Source of the DNA: Niabella pedocola
GTDB lineage: Bacteria > Bacteroidota > Bacteroidia > Chitinophagales > Chitinophagaceae
Assembly: GCF_021044425.1 (NCBI RefSeq)
Contig: NZ_JAJNEC010000005.1
Span: 2,108,001 to 2,172,000 of the forward strand
DNA: 64,000 nucleotides
Reading direction: 5' to 3'
Part shown: positions 53,107 to 61,591 of the stretch, piece after piece
Layout of the letters: the number at the start of each line of letters is the position of its first letter
How positions within the stretch are numbered: the first letter of the stretch is position 1
Notes under the pieces: generated by a model
What the model was told of the DNA's origin: nothing
Database searches by the model: none
The model's input: only the letters and a program-made list of their open reading frames with translations
Made by a program: the position numbers and the translations under genes

Positions 53107-54081
53107 CTAAGTTTCTACATTAGTCAGGGGTTCAATCCATTTATGCATGTCACTGATGTTACTAAAGCTTGGAAATGGATTATCTTCCCAAGGTGAATTC
53201 ATTAAGTATGCGTCGAAAAACGCTTCAGTGCTTCGCCTCGGGTGTTGCCATAAATAACTCTCTTGAAAGTTACTAATAAACCCATAATGCTGTTTATAAA
53301 GGAATTTTTTCCAGTTGCTATATAATTCATCCTCTACTTTGATATCAATTATATCAACTTCGTAAAATTCTCTATACCGGTTATTTAAAATTGCATCAAT
53401 CATTAGCTGTTTTGCTTCCACGTCTGACGCCGGCGCACTATATCCAAAAACAGTAACGTATAGCGCCTGCTGTATATACTTTTTCAATTCGTTCCACTCA
53501 TTTTTTATAGCCGGGTCTGAGTTATAGTCTTTTTTTTCCACAGGGTAAAGCAAGCGCATGGGTTGAAACGGGTCATTGCATCTATGACAACGGTGGTTAT
53601 ACATGTAACCCAAAAGAGTACAATTATAACAGATACCAACAGCTACATTTCCATGTAAGAAGTGCACTCTTGGTAGACTTTTTACATCAGGATGTCTCCG
53701 CATGCATTGTAGTAATAGTGGGTCCCAATTAAAGGTTGCGATAATATCCTTATTGGTCAGGGATAATAATAAGTAGTCGTATAAGGTAGGGGTTTCTGGT
53801 ACCTGTAAATCATAAAAATAATTGTATACAGCCCGGTCAATTTGTTCTTTTAGTTTTTGCTGCTTTAAATCGGCATTAATAATTCCATATAGTTTTTCAA
53901 AATCATTAAAATATGGGCTATATTTCTTAGGCAAAATTGATTTTAGCTCAAGCATATCAACCAACGAATTCATTAATGGCAGTTTCCTTCCATTTTTATC
54001 ACCATTGGGAAAAGCTGCTAAACTAGCACCGGCACCTAATATTACAACGTGCGGAGCATTGCGAGGAGGTATAACGGACAT
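53107..54081 (-). CDS. SIR2-like NAD-binding protein with zinc-ribbon cysteines
   Basis: 324 residues. The Rossmann start VVILGAGASLAAFPNGDK (about 13-30) has the GAGAS loop of SIR2-fold proteins. DIIATFNWDPLLLQC near 112-126 replaces the usual TTNYD motif, VHFLHGNVAVG is near 138-148, and a zinc ribbon is formed by CYNC and CHRC. VTVFGYSAPASDVEAKQLMI is the GYSxxxxD element. SIR2 proteins deacylate or consume NAD+; solitary versions beside restriction systems (for example Thoeris, DSR) often act in phage defence by NAD+ depletion. Location in the restriction cluster fits that use, but it is inference. Confidence 0.75.
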   Translation of the reverse strand: MSVIPPRNAPHVVILGAGASLAAFPNGDKNGRKLPLMNSLVDMLELKSILPKKYSPYFNDFEKLYGIINADLKQQKLKEQIDRAVYNYFYDLQVPETPTLYDYLLLSLTNKDIIATFNWDPLLLQCMRRHPDVKSLPRVHFLHGNVAVGICYNCTLLGYMYNHRCHRCNDPFQPMRLLYPVEKKDYNSDPAIKNEWNELKKYIQQALYVTVFGYSAPASDVEAKQLMIDAILNNRYREFYEVDIIDIKVEDELYSNWKKFLYKQHYGFISNFQESYLWQHPRRSTEAFFDAYLMNSPWEDNPFPSFSNISDMHKWIEPLTNVET

Positions 54082-54243
54082 TTACAATTAGTTTTGAGAG
54101 TACTTAGTTCCCTTATTTTCTCATTTCCTTCTGCTTATTCGGGCTTTTGCAATTTCGCCAAATTTGTCTTGAATTTTGCTTTTACCGTAGATTTCTCTGA
54201 GCTACCCGTACGGCAGGCCATGTTGGTTTCTTTCTTCTTCAAT

Positions 54244-54588
54244 TTAAACTCTTATAGTTATACCCTCTTTATATTTATTTTTAAATTTCATAGCGGAGAA
54301 AATAAATTTAATGACAATATTTACATCGACATCGACCAGCTCCGCAAAATATATTAATTCATTATTTGTAAAAGAGCCAGGGTTTTTGCTTTTATTCATA
54401 AAGGTGTCATAACCCATGTGCATTAATTTCGCCCATACTGAAGGACCGATAATTGCAAAAACCTGCTCAAAATTTTTTACTTTACCTGAATCAAAATCTG
54501 TTTTAAGTGAATTGAGCTTATGCCGAATCTTTCTATCCGCATTTTCTCTTTTTATTTTTTCAGAAAGTTCTAGGGCTTTTCTTGGCAT
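54244..54588 (-). CDS. unknown small protein at the end of the defence region
   Basis: 114 residues, basic at both ends (MPRKALELSEKIKREN, KFKNKYKEGITIRV) and helical. The segment FTNNELIYFAELVDVDVNIV could be the end of a helix-turn-helix. No family recognised. It is upstream of the SIR2-like gene in the same direction. Confidence 0.5.
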   Translation of the reverse strand: MPRKALELSEKIKRENADRKIRHKLNSLKTDFDSGKVKNFEQVFAIIGPSVWAKLMHMGYDTFMNKSKNPGSFTNNELIYFAELVDVDVNIVIKFIFSAMKFKNKYKEGITIRV

Positions 54589-55367
54589 TCATTTAATATT
54601 TTACCCCGAAAAGTTAATTCTGTATAATAAAAGCTGGAAAAAACATACAGTTTTATATATTTAATATTCAGATATAGAAATAAAAAACTCTATTATAGAA
54701 TATTTTGTAAATTTGACTGTACTTTATATTGTTGTATTGTTAGTAAAAAAAATAAAAACATAACTTGCGCTTAAGCAAATAGTAGAAAGCGCTTAACAAG
54801 TCTCGCATACCGAACGTGACACTTCCAGGACCGCGAGAGTAGGTTAAAGCGCCCAGCTTCTAATAAAAAGGGGCTGGGCCTACTTACGCGTCTGTGGTTC
54901 AGCCCCTGAAAAGGGGTGGGCTTGTCACGGCCCGGTATACAGATGGCGGGTAGGTGCGGCCCCTTTATATTGAAGTTTGGCAAACTGCTCCTATCTTGAA
55001 ACGAGACTTGCATTTTTAAAAAATGTAGGTTCGGTTGCCAAGGAAACAATCCATATGGTCCCCATCATACCGCGTATTACATAATGCGTTTGAGCAAGCT
55101 TGTTCCTTAGACTTTACAAGGGCCGACTCCTGCTACTTAGGAAGCAAGGCCCCGGCACGTTTTAATTCCAGATACTCAAGTTTCCCAAGAAAACCAACAT
55201 AAGAATCTGCCGGACAGGCAGGCTGCTTTTTCTCATGGAGCGGCTTTGCCCGCTCTGGCGTCCCCTGTGGCCATTATTATTGGAAAATACTGTATACCGC
55301 TAACCACTTCCTACCAGAATGGCCAAAGTTTTCCAACAAGATTGCTTAATTCCTAAAATGTTTCCCC
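54589..55367. other. GC-rich structured non-coding region at the edge of the mobile region
   Basis: Within AT-rich flanks, 54775-55260 is GC-rich and full of dyads: CTCGC/GCGAG around 54802-54838, GCCCAGC/GCTGGGC around 54850-54880, CCCCTGAAAAGGGG near 54904-54918, AGTTTG/CAAACT near 54975, and GAGCGG/CCGCTC near 55239-55256. A 92-codon minus-strand frame through part of it has no plausible protein features. The short CGAGAGTAGG string recalls 5S rRNA, but the spacing does not fit. It may encode an unknown structured RNA or mark an island end. Confidence 0.4.
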
Positions 55368-56681
55368 ATGATAAAATATTTGCTGGCGTATGCCCTGGCA
55401 GGGGCATGCCTATACGCGCAGGCCCAGGATAATATAAAACCGCTAACCATTGGAGATACGGTGCCGGATATCACATTTACCAATATAATTAACCACCCTA
55501 CCCAAGCAGCCCGGCTTTCTGATTTTGGGGGGAGGCCGGTGGTTTTAGATTTTTTTGCTACCTGGTGCAGCAGCTGTATTGCAGCCTTACCTCACCTGGA
55601 TAACCTTCAGCAACAGTTTAGTAATAAAATACAGCTATTTGTGGTTACCTATGAGCCTAAAGAAAACCTGCACCAGTTTTTTAAAAATGTGCCCCTGGCG
55701 CAAAAGCTCCGCCTGCCCTTTATTTACGGGGATACTGTTTTAAAACAACTTTTCCCCCATAAATCCATACCGCACGAAGTGATTATCAGCCAAAACAAAG
55801 TGGCTGCCATCACTTTTCCTGAATACATTACCGGTACAACCTTCCAACGCTTATTACAGGACCAGGCAATCAACCCACGGTTAAAGCAAGACCTGGACCG
55901 CTATACACCTCGCGGATCTTTATATGATATAGCAACCCGCCAGTTTTGGGAGCGGCTTATAAGTAGTAGCACGTTTACAGGTTTTATAGAAGGCATTGGC
56001 TCAAAATCCGGCGTTTTCTACAACCCTGACAGTACTACTAAAAAAATATATAAGATAAACCTTCCGCTGATTTCATTTTATACCCAGGCGTACAACCTGC
56101 CCGCGGAAAAAGCCAACAGGGTATTGCTGGAGGTGGCAGACCCCTCCCCCTTTTTTCGTACCAAAGCAGGCATTCATGAATGGTTATTAAAAGGCGGTTT
56201 TTGCTATGAGGCTACTGTGCCGAAAACTATGGCAGATAGTGTCATTTATCAAAACATGCTCCATACTATAAATAAAAGCCTTGGGTACCGTTCCTACTTG
56301 CAAACCAGGCAGCTAAAATGCTACGTACTAAGGCTTGTTACAGGCGCCGCAGTAAAAACAAGTACAGGCGGGGCGCCTGTTGCAAACCTTTTGGGCAACG
56401 CCAACACAAAAACCCTGCGTAATCAACCTATACAAGCGCTGGTTGATGCAATGAACAACCAAACACCCGCAGACCCGTTGTGCCCCATAGTACTGGATGA
56501 AACAGGTATCCACACCCCTATCGATCTCGATCTTAAAGTGGCAGATGTACAGGACCTCTCCGCCATGTCCAGGGCGTTAAAACCATACGGACTGGAACTG
56601 GCAGAAGTAGTACGCCCGGTAGAGGTTTTGGTTATTCAGGATTATCACACTGATTCTTTCATCTTAAAAGCACGCCCATGA
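55368..56681 (+). CDS. TlpA-type thioredoxin fused to a DUF3738/TIGR03435-like domain
   Basis: 437 residues. A signal peptide ends near AQAQD (about 20). A TlpA/AhpC-like domain spans about 25-165 with redox motif FFATWCSSCIAAL (CSSC near 66-69). The C-terminal half (about 190-430) resembles the DUF3738 domain, with LLEVADPSPFFRTKAGIHEW and a closing VEVLVIQDYHTD. Bacteroidota often place such proteins directly before SusC/SusD pairs. It would act in the periplasm. Its stop overlaps the SusC start by four bases. Confidence 0.82.
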   Translation: MIKYLLAYALAGACLYAQAQDNIKPLTIGDTVPDITFTNIINHPTQAARLSDFGGRPVVLDFFATWCSSCIAALPHLDNLQQQFSNKIQLFVVTYEPKENLHQFFKNVPLAQKLRLPFIYGDTVLKQLFPHKSIPHEVIISQNKVAAITFPEYITGTTFQRLLQDQAINPRLKQDLDRYTPRGSLYDIATRQFWERLISSSTFTGFIEGIGSKSGVFYNPDSTTKKIYKINLPLISFYTQAYNLPAEKANRVLLEVADPSPFFRTKAGIHEWLLKGGFCYEATVPKTMADSVIYQNMLHTINKSLGYRSYLQTRQLKCYVLRLVTGAAVKTSTGGAPVANLLGNANTKTLRNQPIQALVDAMNNQTPADPLCPIVLDETGIHTPIDLDLKVADVQDLSAMSRALKPYGLELAEVVRPVEVLVIQDYHTDSFILKARP

Positions 56682-59600
56682 AAACAATTTTTATCTTCAT
56701 TATCGGTTTGTTTGTATCCCTATTTGCTTCAGCACAGCAAAAGCTATCAACGATTATTTATGGTAAAGTAACAGATAGTAGCAGCAACGCCCCCATCAGC
56801 GGTGCTACCATCAGGGTACTGAGTACCGGGGTAACGCTATTAACAAAAGCAGATGGCAGTTTTACTACCACGTTGCAGGGACCGGACACCCTAGTGCTAA
56901 CCCATACCGGCTATAAGCAAGCCTCATTCTTTGTACCCGCTCGCCCGTCCGGTGCCCTGACGCTGCGGCTGGCTCCTAAAGACAAAACCATGGAGGAGGT
57001 TATTGTATCTACCGGCTATCAATCCCTGCCCAAAGACCGGGCTACGGGTTCATTTGTTGCTGTTACAAATAAAAGGTACAACGAGCAGGTGCGGGTAAAT
57101 GTATTGGATGGACTGGAGCATATTGCCAACGGTGTTACCATGCTTCCCAAAACTGTGGGAGGTGGCCTCGGGCTTAATATACGGGGGGTGAGCTCCTTTA
57201 CCTATGCCCTTTCCCGGCCGCTAGTCATCCTTGACAACTTTCCTTACGACGGAGATCTCCAAAACATTAACCCCAATGATGTAGAAAACATCACCATTTT
57301 GAAAGATGCCGCTGCGGCTTCTATTTGGGGAGCAAAGGCTGGCAACGGGGTAATTGTAATAACTACCAAAAAAAGCCGCTATAACCAACCGGTGCAAATA
57401 AGCCTGGTAGCAAATACAACAGTAACGGAAAAGCCCGATCTTTTTTATTTAAGGCAAATACCTGCTGGCGATTATATAAATCTGGAGCGGGCCTTATTTG
57501 ATTCAGGATATTACAATAACTATATCCCCTATCCAGAGTATTATCCCTTAAGCCCGGTTATTACATTATTGAACCAGCAGAAAAACGGCCACATGAGCGC
57601 AGCCGAAGCAGATCAGAAAATAAACCGGTTACGAAACATTGACAATCGCAACGACTGGCTAAAATACATTTACCAACGCGGCAATAATACACAATACAAC
57701 CTGAACCTGAAGGGAGGAGCCCCGAATATTGCCTGGCTGCTGGGCGCTGGCTATAATAAAAATACCACCACGCTAGGAGCACAAACGGATCGTATTAACC
57801 TGCGCTGGGAGCAAACCTACGCGCCTGTTAAAAAGTTACAACTGACCACTTCCGTGTTTTTTACAAAGACCCATACTAGCTCTGGACGGCCGGAATATGG
57901 CAGTATTAGCACCAGCAGCGGTAGGCTGCCACCCTATGTGGCCTTGGCAGATGAACGCGGCGCGCCGCTGCCCGTTTACACCAATTACAGGAGTGACTTT
58001 ATAGATACGGCTTATAGCCGCTACCTGCTCAACTGGAACTATTACCCACTTACGGACTATAGGAATGATTACAGCGTCTCCAATGGTTCTGATATCAATG
58101 CAACCATTGGTGGTAGCTATAAAATAACCTCGTGGCTGGCTATGGATATTAAATACCGGTACCAGGCACAGCAGATAGAAACCCGCAACCTTCACGAGCT
58201 GGAGAGCTATTACACCCGCAACCTGGTCAACAGTTTCTCCCAGGTTAACCGCCAAACAGGGGCTGTTACACGTATTGTTCCTGCCGGCGATATACTGGAC
58301 TGGACTCAAAATAAACTCACCGCTCAAAATTTTCGGTCGCAACTTTCCGTCAATAAAAACTGGATCCGGCATTCGCTGAATGCCGTTCTCGGTTTTGAAG
58401 GCAGCAAAACTCTTGGCAGCGGCAACAGCTACCGCAGCTATGGTTACAACCCCGAGGTGCTTACAGCTGGCAGTGTAGACTATGCCTACACTTATCCTAA
58501 CCTGCTAACAGGCGCTAATGCTTTTATTCCCAACCCGGCCTCTCTAAAAAAGACCGACCTGCGTTTTGTATCATTTTATGCCACTGCTGCCTATTCCTAC
58601 AAAGCCCGGTATATCCTGTCGGCAAGTGCCCGGCGGGATGCCTCCAATATATTCGGGTTGGAAACAAATGATAAATGGAAACCCCTGTGGTCTGCTGGTG
58701 CCGGCTGGGAGCTATCCAAAGAAAAGGTTTATAAAATACCTACGCTCCCGTATTTACGATTAAGAACCACCTACGGTTACCAGGGCAACCTGGACCCTTC
58801 GATGGTGGCCGTTACCACGCTAAAGTATCTGGATGCTTCGCGGTACTTGGGAACACCTTATGCCCGTATTGACAAATTTGCAAACCCGCAGCTAAAATGG
58901 GAGCAGGTGGGTATGTGGAACACCGGGCTGGATTTTCGCCTAAAAGGAAACCGGATCTCCGGCAGCATCGAATATTTTACCAAAAGCATGAAGGACCTAT
59001 ACACCCTGGTACCAATTGATCGTACAACGGGGTTGGGAACGGCCAGCATTGTAAAAAACGGGGGTAAACTAAAAGGCCATGGGCTCGATGTTGAAATAAA
59101 TTCCGTAAACCTGAAAGGCCGGCTCCAATGGGAAAGTAACTTTATTCTTAATTATTATAAAGATAAAGTGAAAGGTGGGGTTGATGACGCCAATGCTATA
59201 TATGCCTCCTGGTTAACCCAAGGCGGCACGGTGGCAGGCTACCCCTTTACCGCAATTTTTGCATATAAATGGGGTGGACTGGATCCTACTGACGGCAGTC
59301 CCATGGGCTATTTGGCAGGAGTAAAAACCAAGGACTACAATGCCCTAACCGGTAACGGCACCCAGTTTAAAGACCTGGTATATATGGGTACGGCTTTTCC
59401 TACCATTTACGGATCGCTGGGCAATAGTCTGCAATTTGCAAACCTGTCGCTGGACTTTAGGATTTCCTACAAACTGGGGTATTATTATCGCCGTCATTCT
59501 GTGAACTATACAACACTCTTTCAGGTGGGTGATGGCCATGCCGACTACACCATGCGGTGGCAAAAGCCCGGTGATGAAGCCAGCACCATTGTTCCTTCAA

Positions 59601-59878
59601 TTATATACCCCTCCAACCAGGCTCGGGACCAGTTTTACTCCGGCTCCGAGGTACTCGTTATAAAAGGCGACCATATCCGGTTTCAATATGTAAACCTGGG
59701 CTACCGGTTTAAAAACCTCCTGCTTAAAAAGCGGGCGAATAGCTTGCAATTATACTTCACTGCCAGTAACCTGGGAGTTCTTTGGCGAGCGAATAAGGAG
59801 GGCATTGATCCCGAATACGGAGATATGGCGGTTCCCGCCGCCCAAACATTTTCTGCCGGCATCAAGGCTGATTTTTAA
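56678..59878 (+). CDS. SusC-like TonB-dependent outer-membrane transporter
   Basis: 1066 residues. Signal peptide to about 20 (FASAQQK), then a carboxypeptidase-D-regulatory-like domain (about 25-105, YGKVTDSSSNAPISGATIRV). The plug domain has VIVSTGYQSLPKDRATGSFV and NIRGVSSFTYALSRPLVILD (about 110-225), followed by a 22-strand barrel ending in Phe (GIKADF). It imports oligomers across the outer membrane together with the SusD-like lipoprotein downstream. Substrate is unknown; the neighbouring metallopeptidase suggests a glycoprotein or peptide. Confidence 0.95.
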   Translation: MKTIFIFIIGLFVSLFASAQQKLSTIIYGKVTDSSSNAPISGATIRVLSTGVTLLTKADGSFTTTLQGPDTLVLTHTGYKQASFFVPARPSGALTLRLAPKDKTMEEVIVSTGYQSLPKDRATGSFVAVTNKRYNEQVRVNVLDGLEHIANGVTMLPKTVGGGLGLNIRGVSSFTYALSRPLVILDNFPYDGDLQNINPNDVENITILKDAAAASIWGAKAGNGVIVITTKKSRYNQPVQISLVANTTVTEKPDLFYLRQIPAGDYINLERALFDSGYYNNYIPYPEYYPLSPVITLLNQQKNGHMSAAEADQKINRLRNIDNRNDWLKYIYQRGNNTQYNLNLKGGAPNIAWLLGAGYNKNTTTLGAQTDRINLRWEQTYAPVKKLQLTTSVFFTKTHTSSGRPEYGSISTSSGRLPPYVALADERGAPLPVYTNYRSDFIDTAYSRYLLNWNYYPLTDYRNDYSVSNGSDINATIGGSYKITSWLAMDIKYRYQAQQIETRNLHELESYYTRNLVNSFSQVNRQTGAVTRIVPAGDILDWTQNKLTAQNFRSQLSVNKNWIRHSLNAVLGFEGSKTLGSGNSYRSYGYNPEVLTAGSVDYAYTYPNLLTGANAFIPNPASLKKTDLRFVSFYATAAYSYKARYILSASARRDASNIFGLETNDKWKPLWSAGAGWELSKEKVYKIPTLPYLRLRTTYGYQGNLDPSMVAVTTLKYLDASRYLGTPYARIDKFANPQLKWEQVGMWNTGLDFRLKGNRISGSIEYFTKSMKDLYTLVPIDRTTGLGTASIVKNGGKLKGHGLDVEINSVNLKGRLQWESNFILNYYKDKVKGGVDDANAIYASWLTQGGTVAGYPFTAIFAYKWGGLDPTDGSPMGYLAGVKTKDYNALTGNGTQFKDLVYMGTAFPTIYGSLGNSLQFANLSLDFRISYKLGYYYRRHSVNYTTLFQVGDGHADYTMRWQKPGDEASTIVPSIIYPSNQARDQFYSGSEVLVIKGDHIRFQYVNLGYRFKNLLLKKRANSLQLYFTASNLGVLWRANKEGIDPEYGDMAVPAAQTFSAGIKADF

Positions 59879-59895
59879 CAATAAACAATTTAGTT

Positions 59896-61263
59896 ATGAA
59901 AAAGAATTTAAAATATCTTGGGCTGCTAAGCCTGCTATTGGCTCTTATATCTTGCCAAAAGTTCCTGGATGCAAAACCAGACCAGTCATTGGTAATACCC
60001 TCGTCTTTACAGGATTTCCAGGCCTTGCTGGATGATTACATTCGCGTAAACCAAAACGATGCCAGCGCTGGACTGCGAAGCTCAGATGATTATTATTTAA
60101 CCTATGAAAGCTGGCAGGCAATTGCCGCCCCGGAAGACCGGAATATGTATATATGGGGAAAGGATAACCTGTTTGATAAAAACAATAATAATGACTGGTC
60201 GTACACATTTGATAATATACAGCGCGCCAATATTATACTGGAAGGGATGAACAAGACCGAACAACCGGAAGTAAACGCAGCTGACTGGAATGACGTAAAG
60301 GGGCAGGCCCATTTTCAAAGAGCTCGCAATTTTTTACAGGCAGCCTTTATTTGGACGCAGGCATATGACCCAGCCACAGCATCAACGGACCTGGGTCTGC
60401 CCTTGCGACTGACCCCTGACTTTAATACACCATCTGTGAGAAGTAGCGTTGAGCAGACCTATCAGCAGATAATCGCCGATTTTAAAAAGGCTGCGCAGTT
60501 GCTGCCGGTATCCGCTGTACATAAACTACGCCCAGGCAAGGCCGCAGCATTTGCATTCCTGGCTCGAACCTACTTGTCGATGAGAAAATACGACCAGGCA
60601 GTACTGTATGCTGATTCGTCTTTGCAGCTAAACGATACGTTGCTCGACTATAACAAAGTCAAAGCGAGTGCTTCCTTTCCGTTTGCTCCCCGCTTCAGCA
60701 ACCCGGAAGACCTGTTTAACGCTAACATGACCTTGCCCGAATCGCTGTCACCAGCTAAGGCTAAAATAGATACTGTATTATTGGGCATGTATACTGATAA
60801 TGATTTACGCAGAGGCGTATTTTTTGGTAAAAATGCCGACTCCGGCTACCGGTTTAAAGGAAGCTATATCGGTGCACAAAGCCTCTATAGCGGTATTGCA
60901 ACTGATGAGGTTTATCTAATAAAAAGCGAGTGCCTGGTAAGAACGGGACTTGTGCAAGAGGGAATATCCATTTTAAACCAACTTCTTCTTAGAAGATGGA
61001 AGACGGGTACTTACCTGCCTTATACCACTACCGATCCTACCGAAGCGCTCGCCCTTGTGCTAAAAGAGCGACGTAAAGAGCTTTTAATGCGGGGGCTTCG
61101 ATGGATGGACATAAAGCGGTTTAATAAAGAAAGTACCGGCATTCAGTTAACGCGCACGCTCGGTACAAGCAGCTATAGTCTTTTACCAAACGACCTGCGA
61201 TGCGCATTACCCATACCGGAAGATGTGATCGCAATAACGGGAATGCCGCAAAACCCACGGTAA
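59896..61263 (+). CDS. SusD-like nutrient-binding outer-membrane lipoprotein
   Basis: 455 residues. The lipoprotein signal is LALISCQKFLDAKPD (lipid Cys near 21). The tetratricopeptide-like SusD fold follows, with GQAHFQRARNFLQAAFIWTQ and the closing KERRKELLMRGLRWMDIKRF near 395-414, typical of SusD/RagB. It caps the SusC barrel 17 bases downstream and binds the substrate at the cell surface. Confidence 0.94.
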   Translation: MKKNLKYLGLLSLLLALISCQKFLDAKPDQSLVIPSSLQDFQALLDDYIRVNQNDASAGLRSSDDYYLTYESWQAIAAPEDRNMYIWGKDNLFDKNNNNDWSYTFDNIQRANIILEGMNKTEQPEVNAADWNDVKGQAHFQRARNFLQAAFIWTQAYDPATASTDLGLPLRLTPDFNTPSVRSSVEQTYQQIIADFKKAAQLLPVSAVHKLRPGKAAAFAFLARTYLSMRKYDQAVLYADSSLQLNDTLLDYNKVKASASFPFAPRFSNPEDLFNANMTLPESLSPAKAKIDTVLLGMYTDNDLRRGVFFGKNADSGYRFKGSYIGAQSLYSGIATDEVYLIKSECLVRTGLVQEGISILNQLLLRRWKTGTYLPYTTTDPTEALALVLKERRKELLMRGLRWMDIKRFNKESTGIQLTRTLGTSSYSLLPNDLRCALPIPEDVIAITGMPQNPR

Positions 61264-61591
61264 CAGATATTTACCACGCTGATTCACTAACAATGATTGA
61301 ATCCTCAATTATTTGACCGGGCAACCACCCAGGCAATTTATTTAAAATCAAACATTTACAAGGAATGCATCTCGCGGTCCCTTAAATTTGCCAGTAATTT
61401 ATCAGCGCATATTTAGCAGTGAAGCAAAGAGCTGTTAAGACTATGAAGATTGCTAATTTTTCTACTATTTAACATCCCTTTTTAAGCGCTTTTTAAATCG
61501 ATTAAATAGAAATGGTATTTACGGGAATAATTCTGGGGGAATTTTTCAGGGAATTATCTATGTATTAGATTTTCGTTTAGTAAATTGATGA
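61264..61591. other. intergenic region between SusD and the M60 peptidase
   Basis: About 330 bases without a gene. It contains one TTTGCCAGTAA motif at 61387-61397, with 17 bases (AAATTTGCCAGTAATTT) identical to the tandem near the tyrosine integrase at 30434-30450. The rest is AT-rich and should hold the promoter for the peptidase gene. Confidence 0.5.

Noticed and set aside
54830..54846. Possible 5S rRNA fragment (CGAGAGTAGG string)
   Set aside because: The distance from the CCGAAC string is about half that in 5S rRNA and no other 5S landmarks fit.
54771..55049. 92-codon minus-strand frame
   Set aside because: It runs through the GC-rich stem-rich segment and looks like a translation of structured non-coding DNA.
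57836..58372. 178-codon frame antisense to susC
   Set aside because: Shadow of the SusC barrel coding region.
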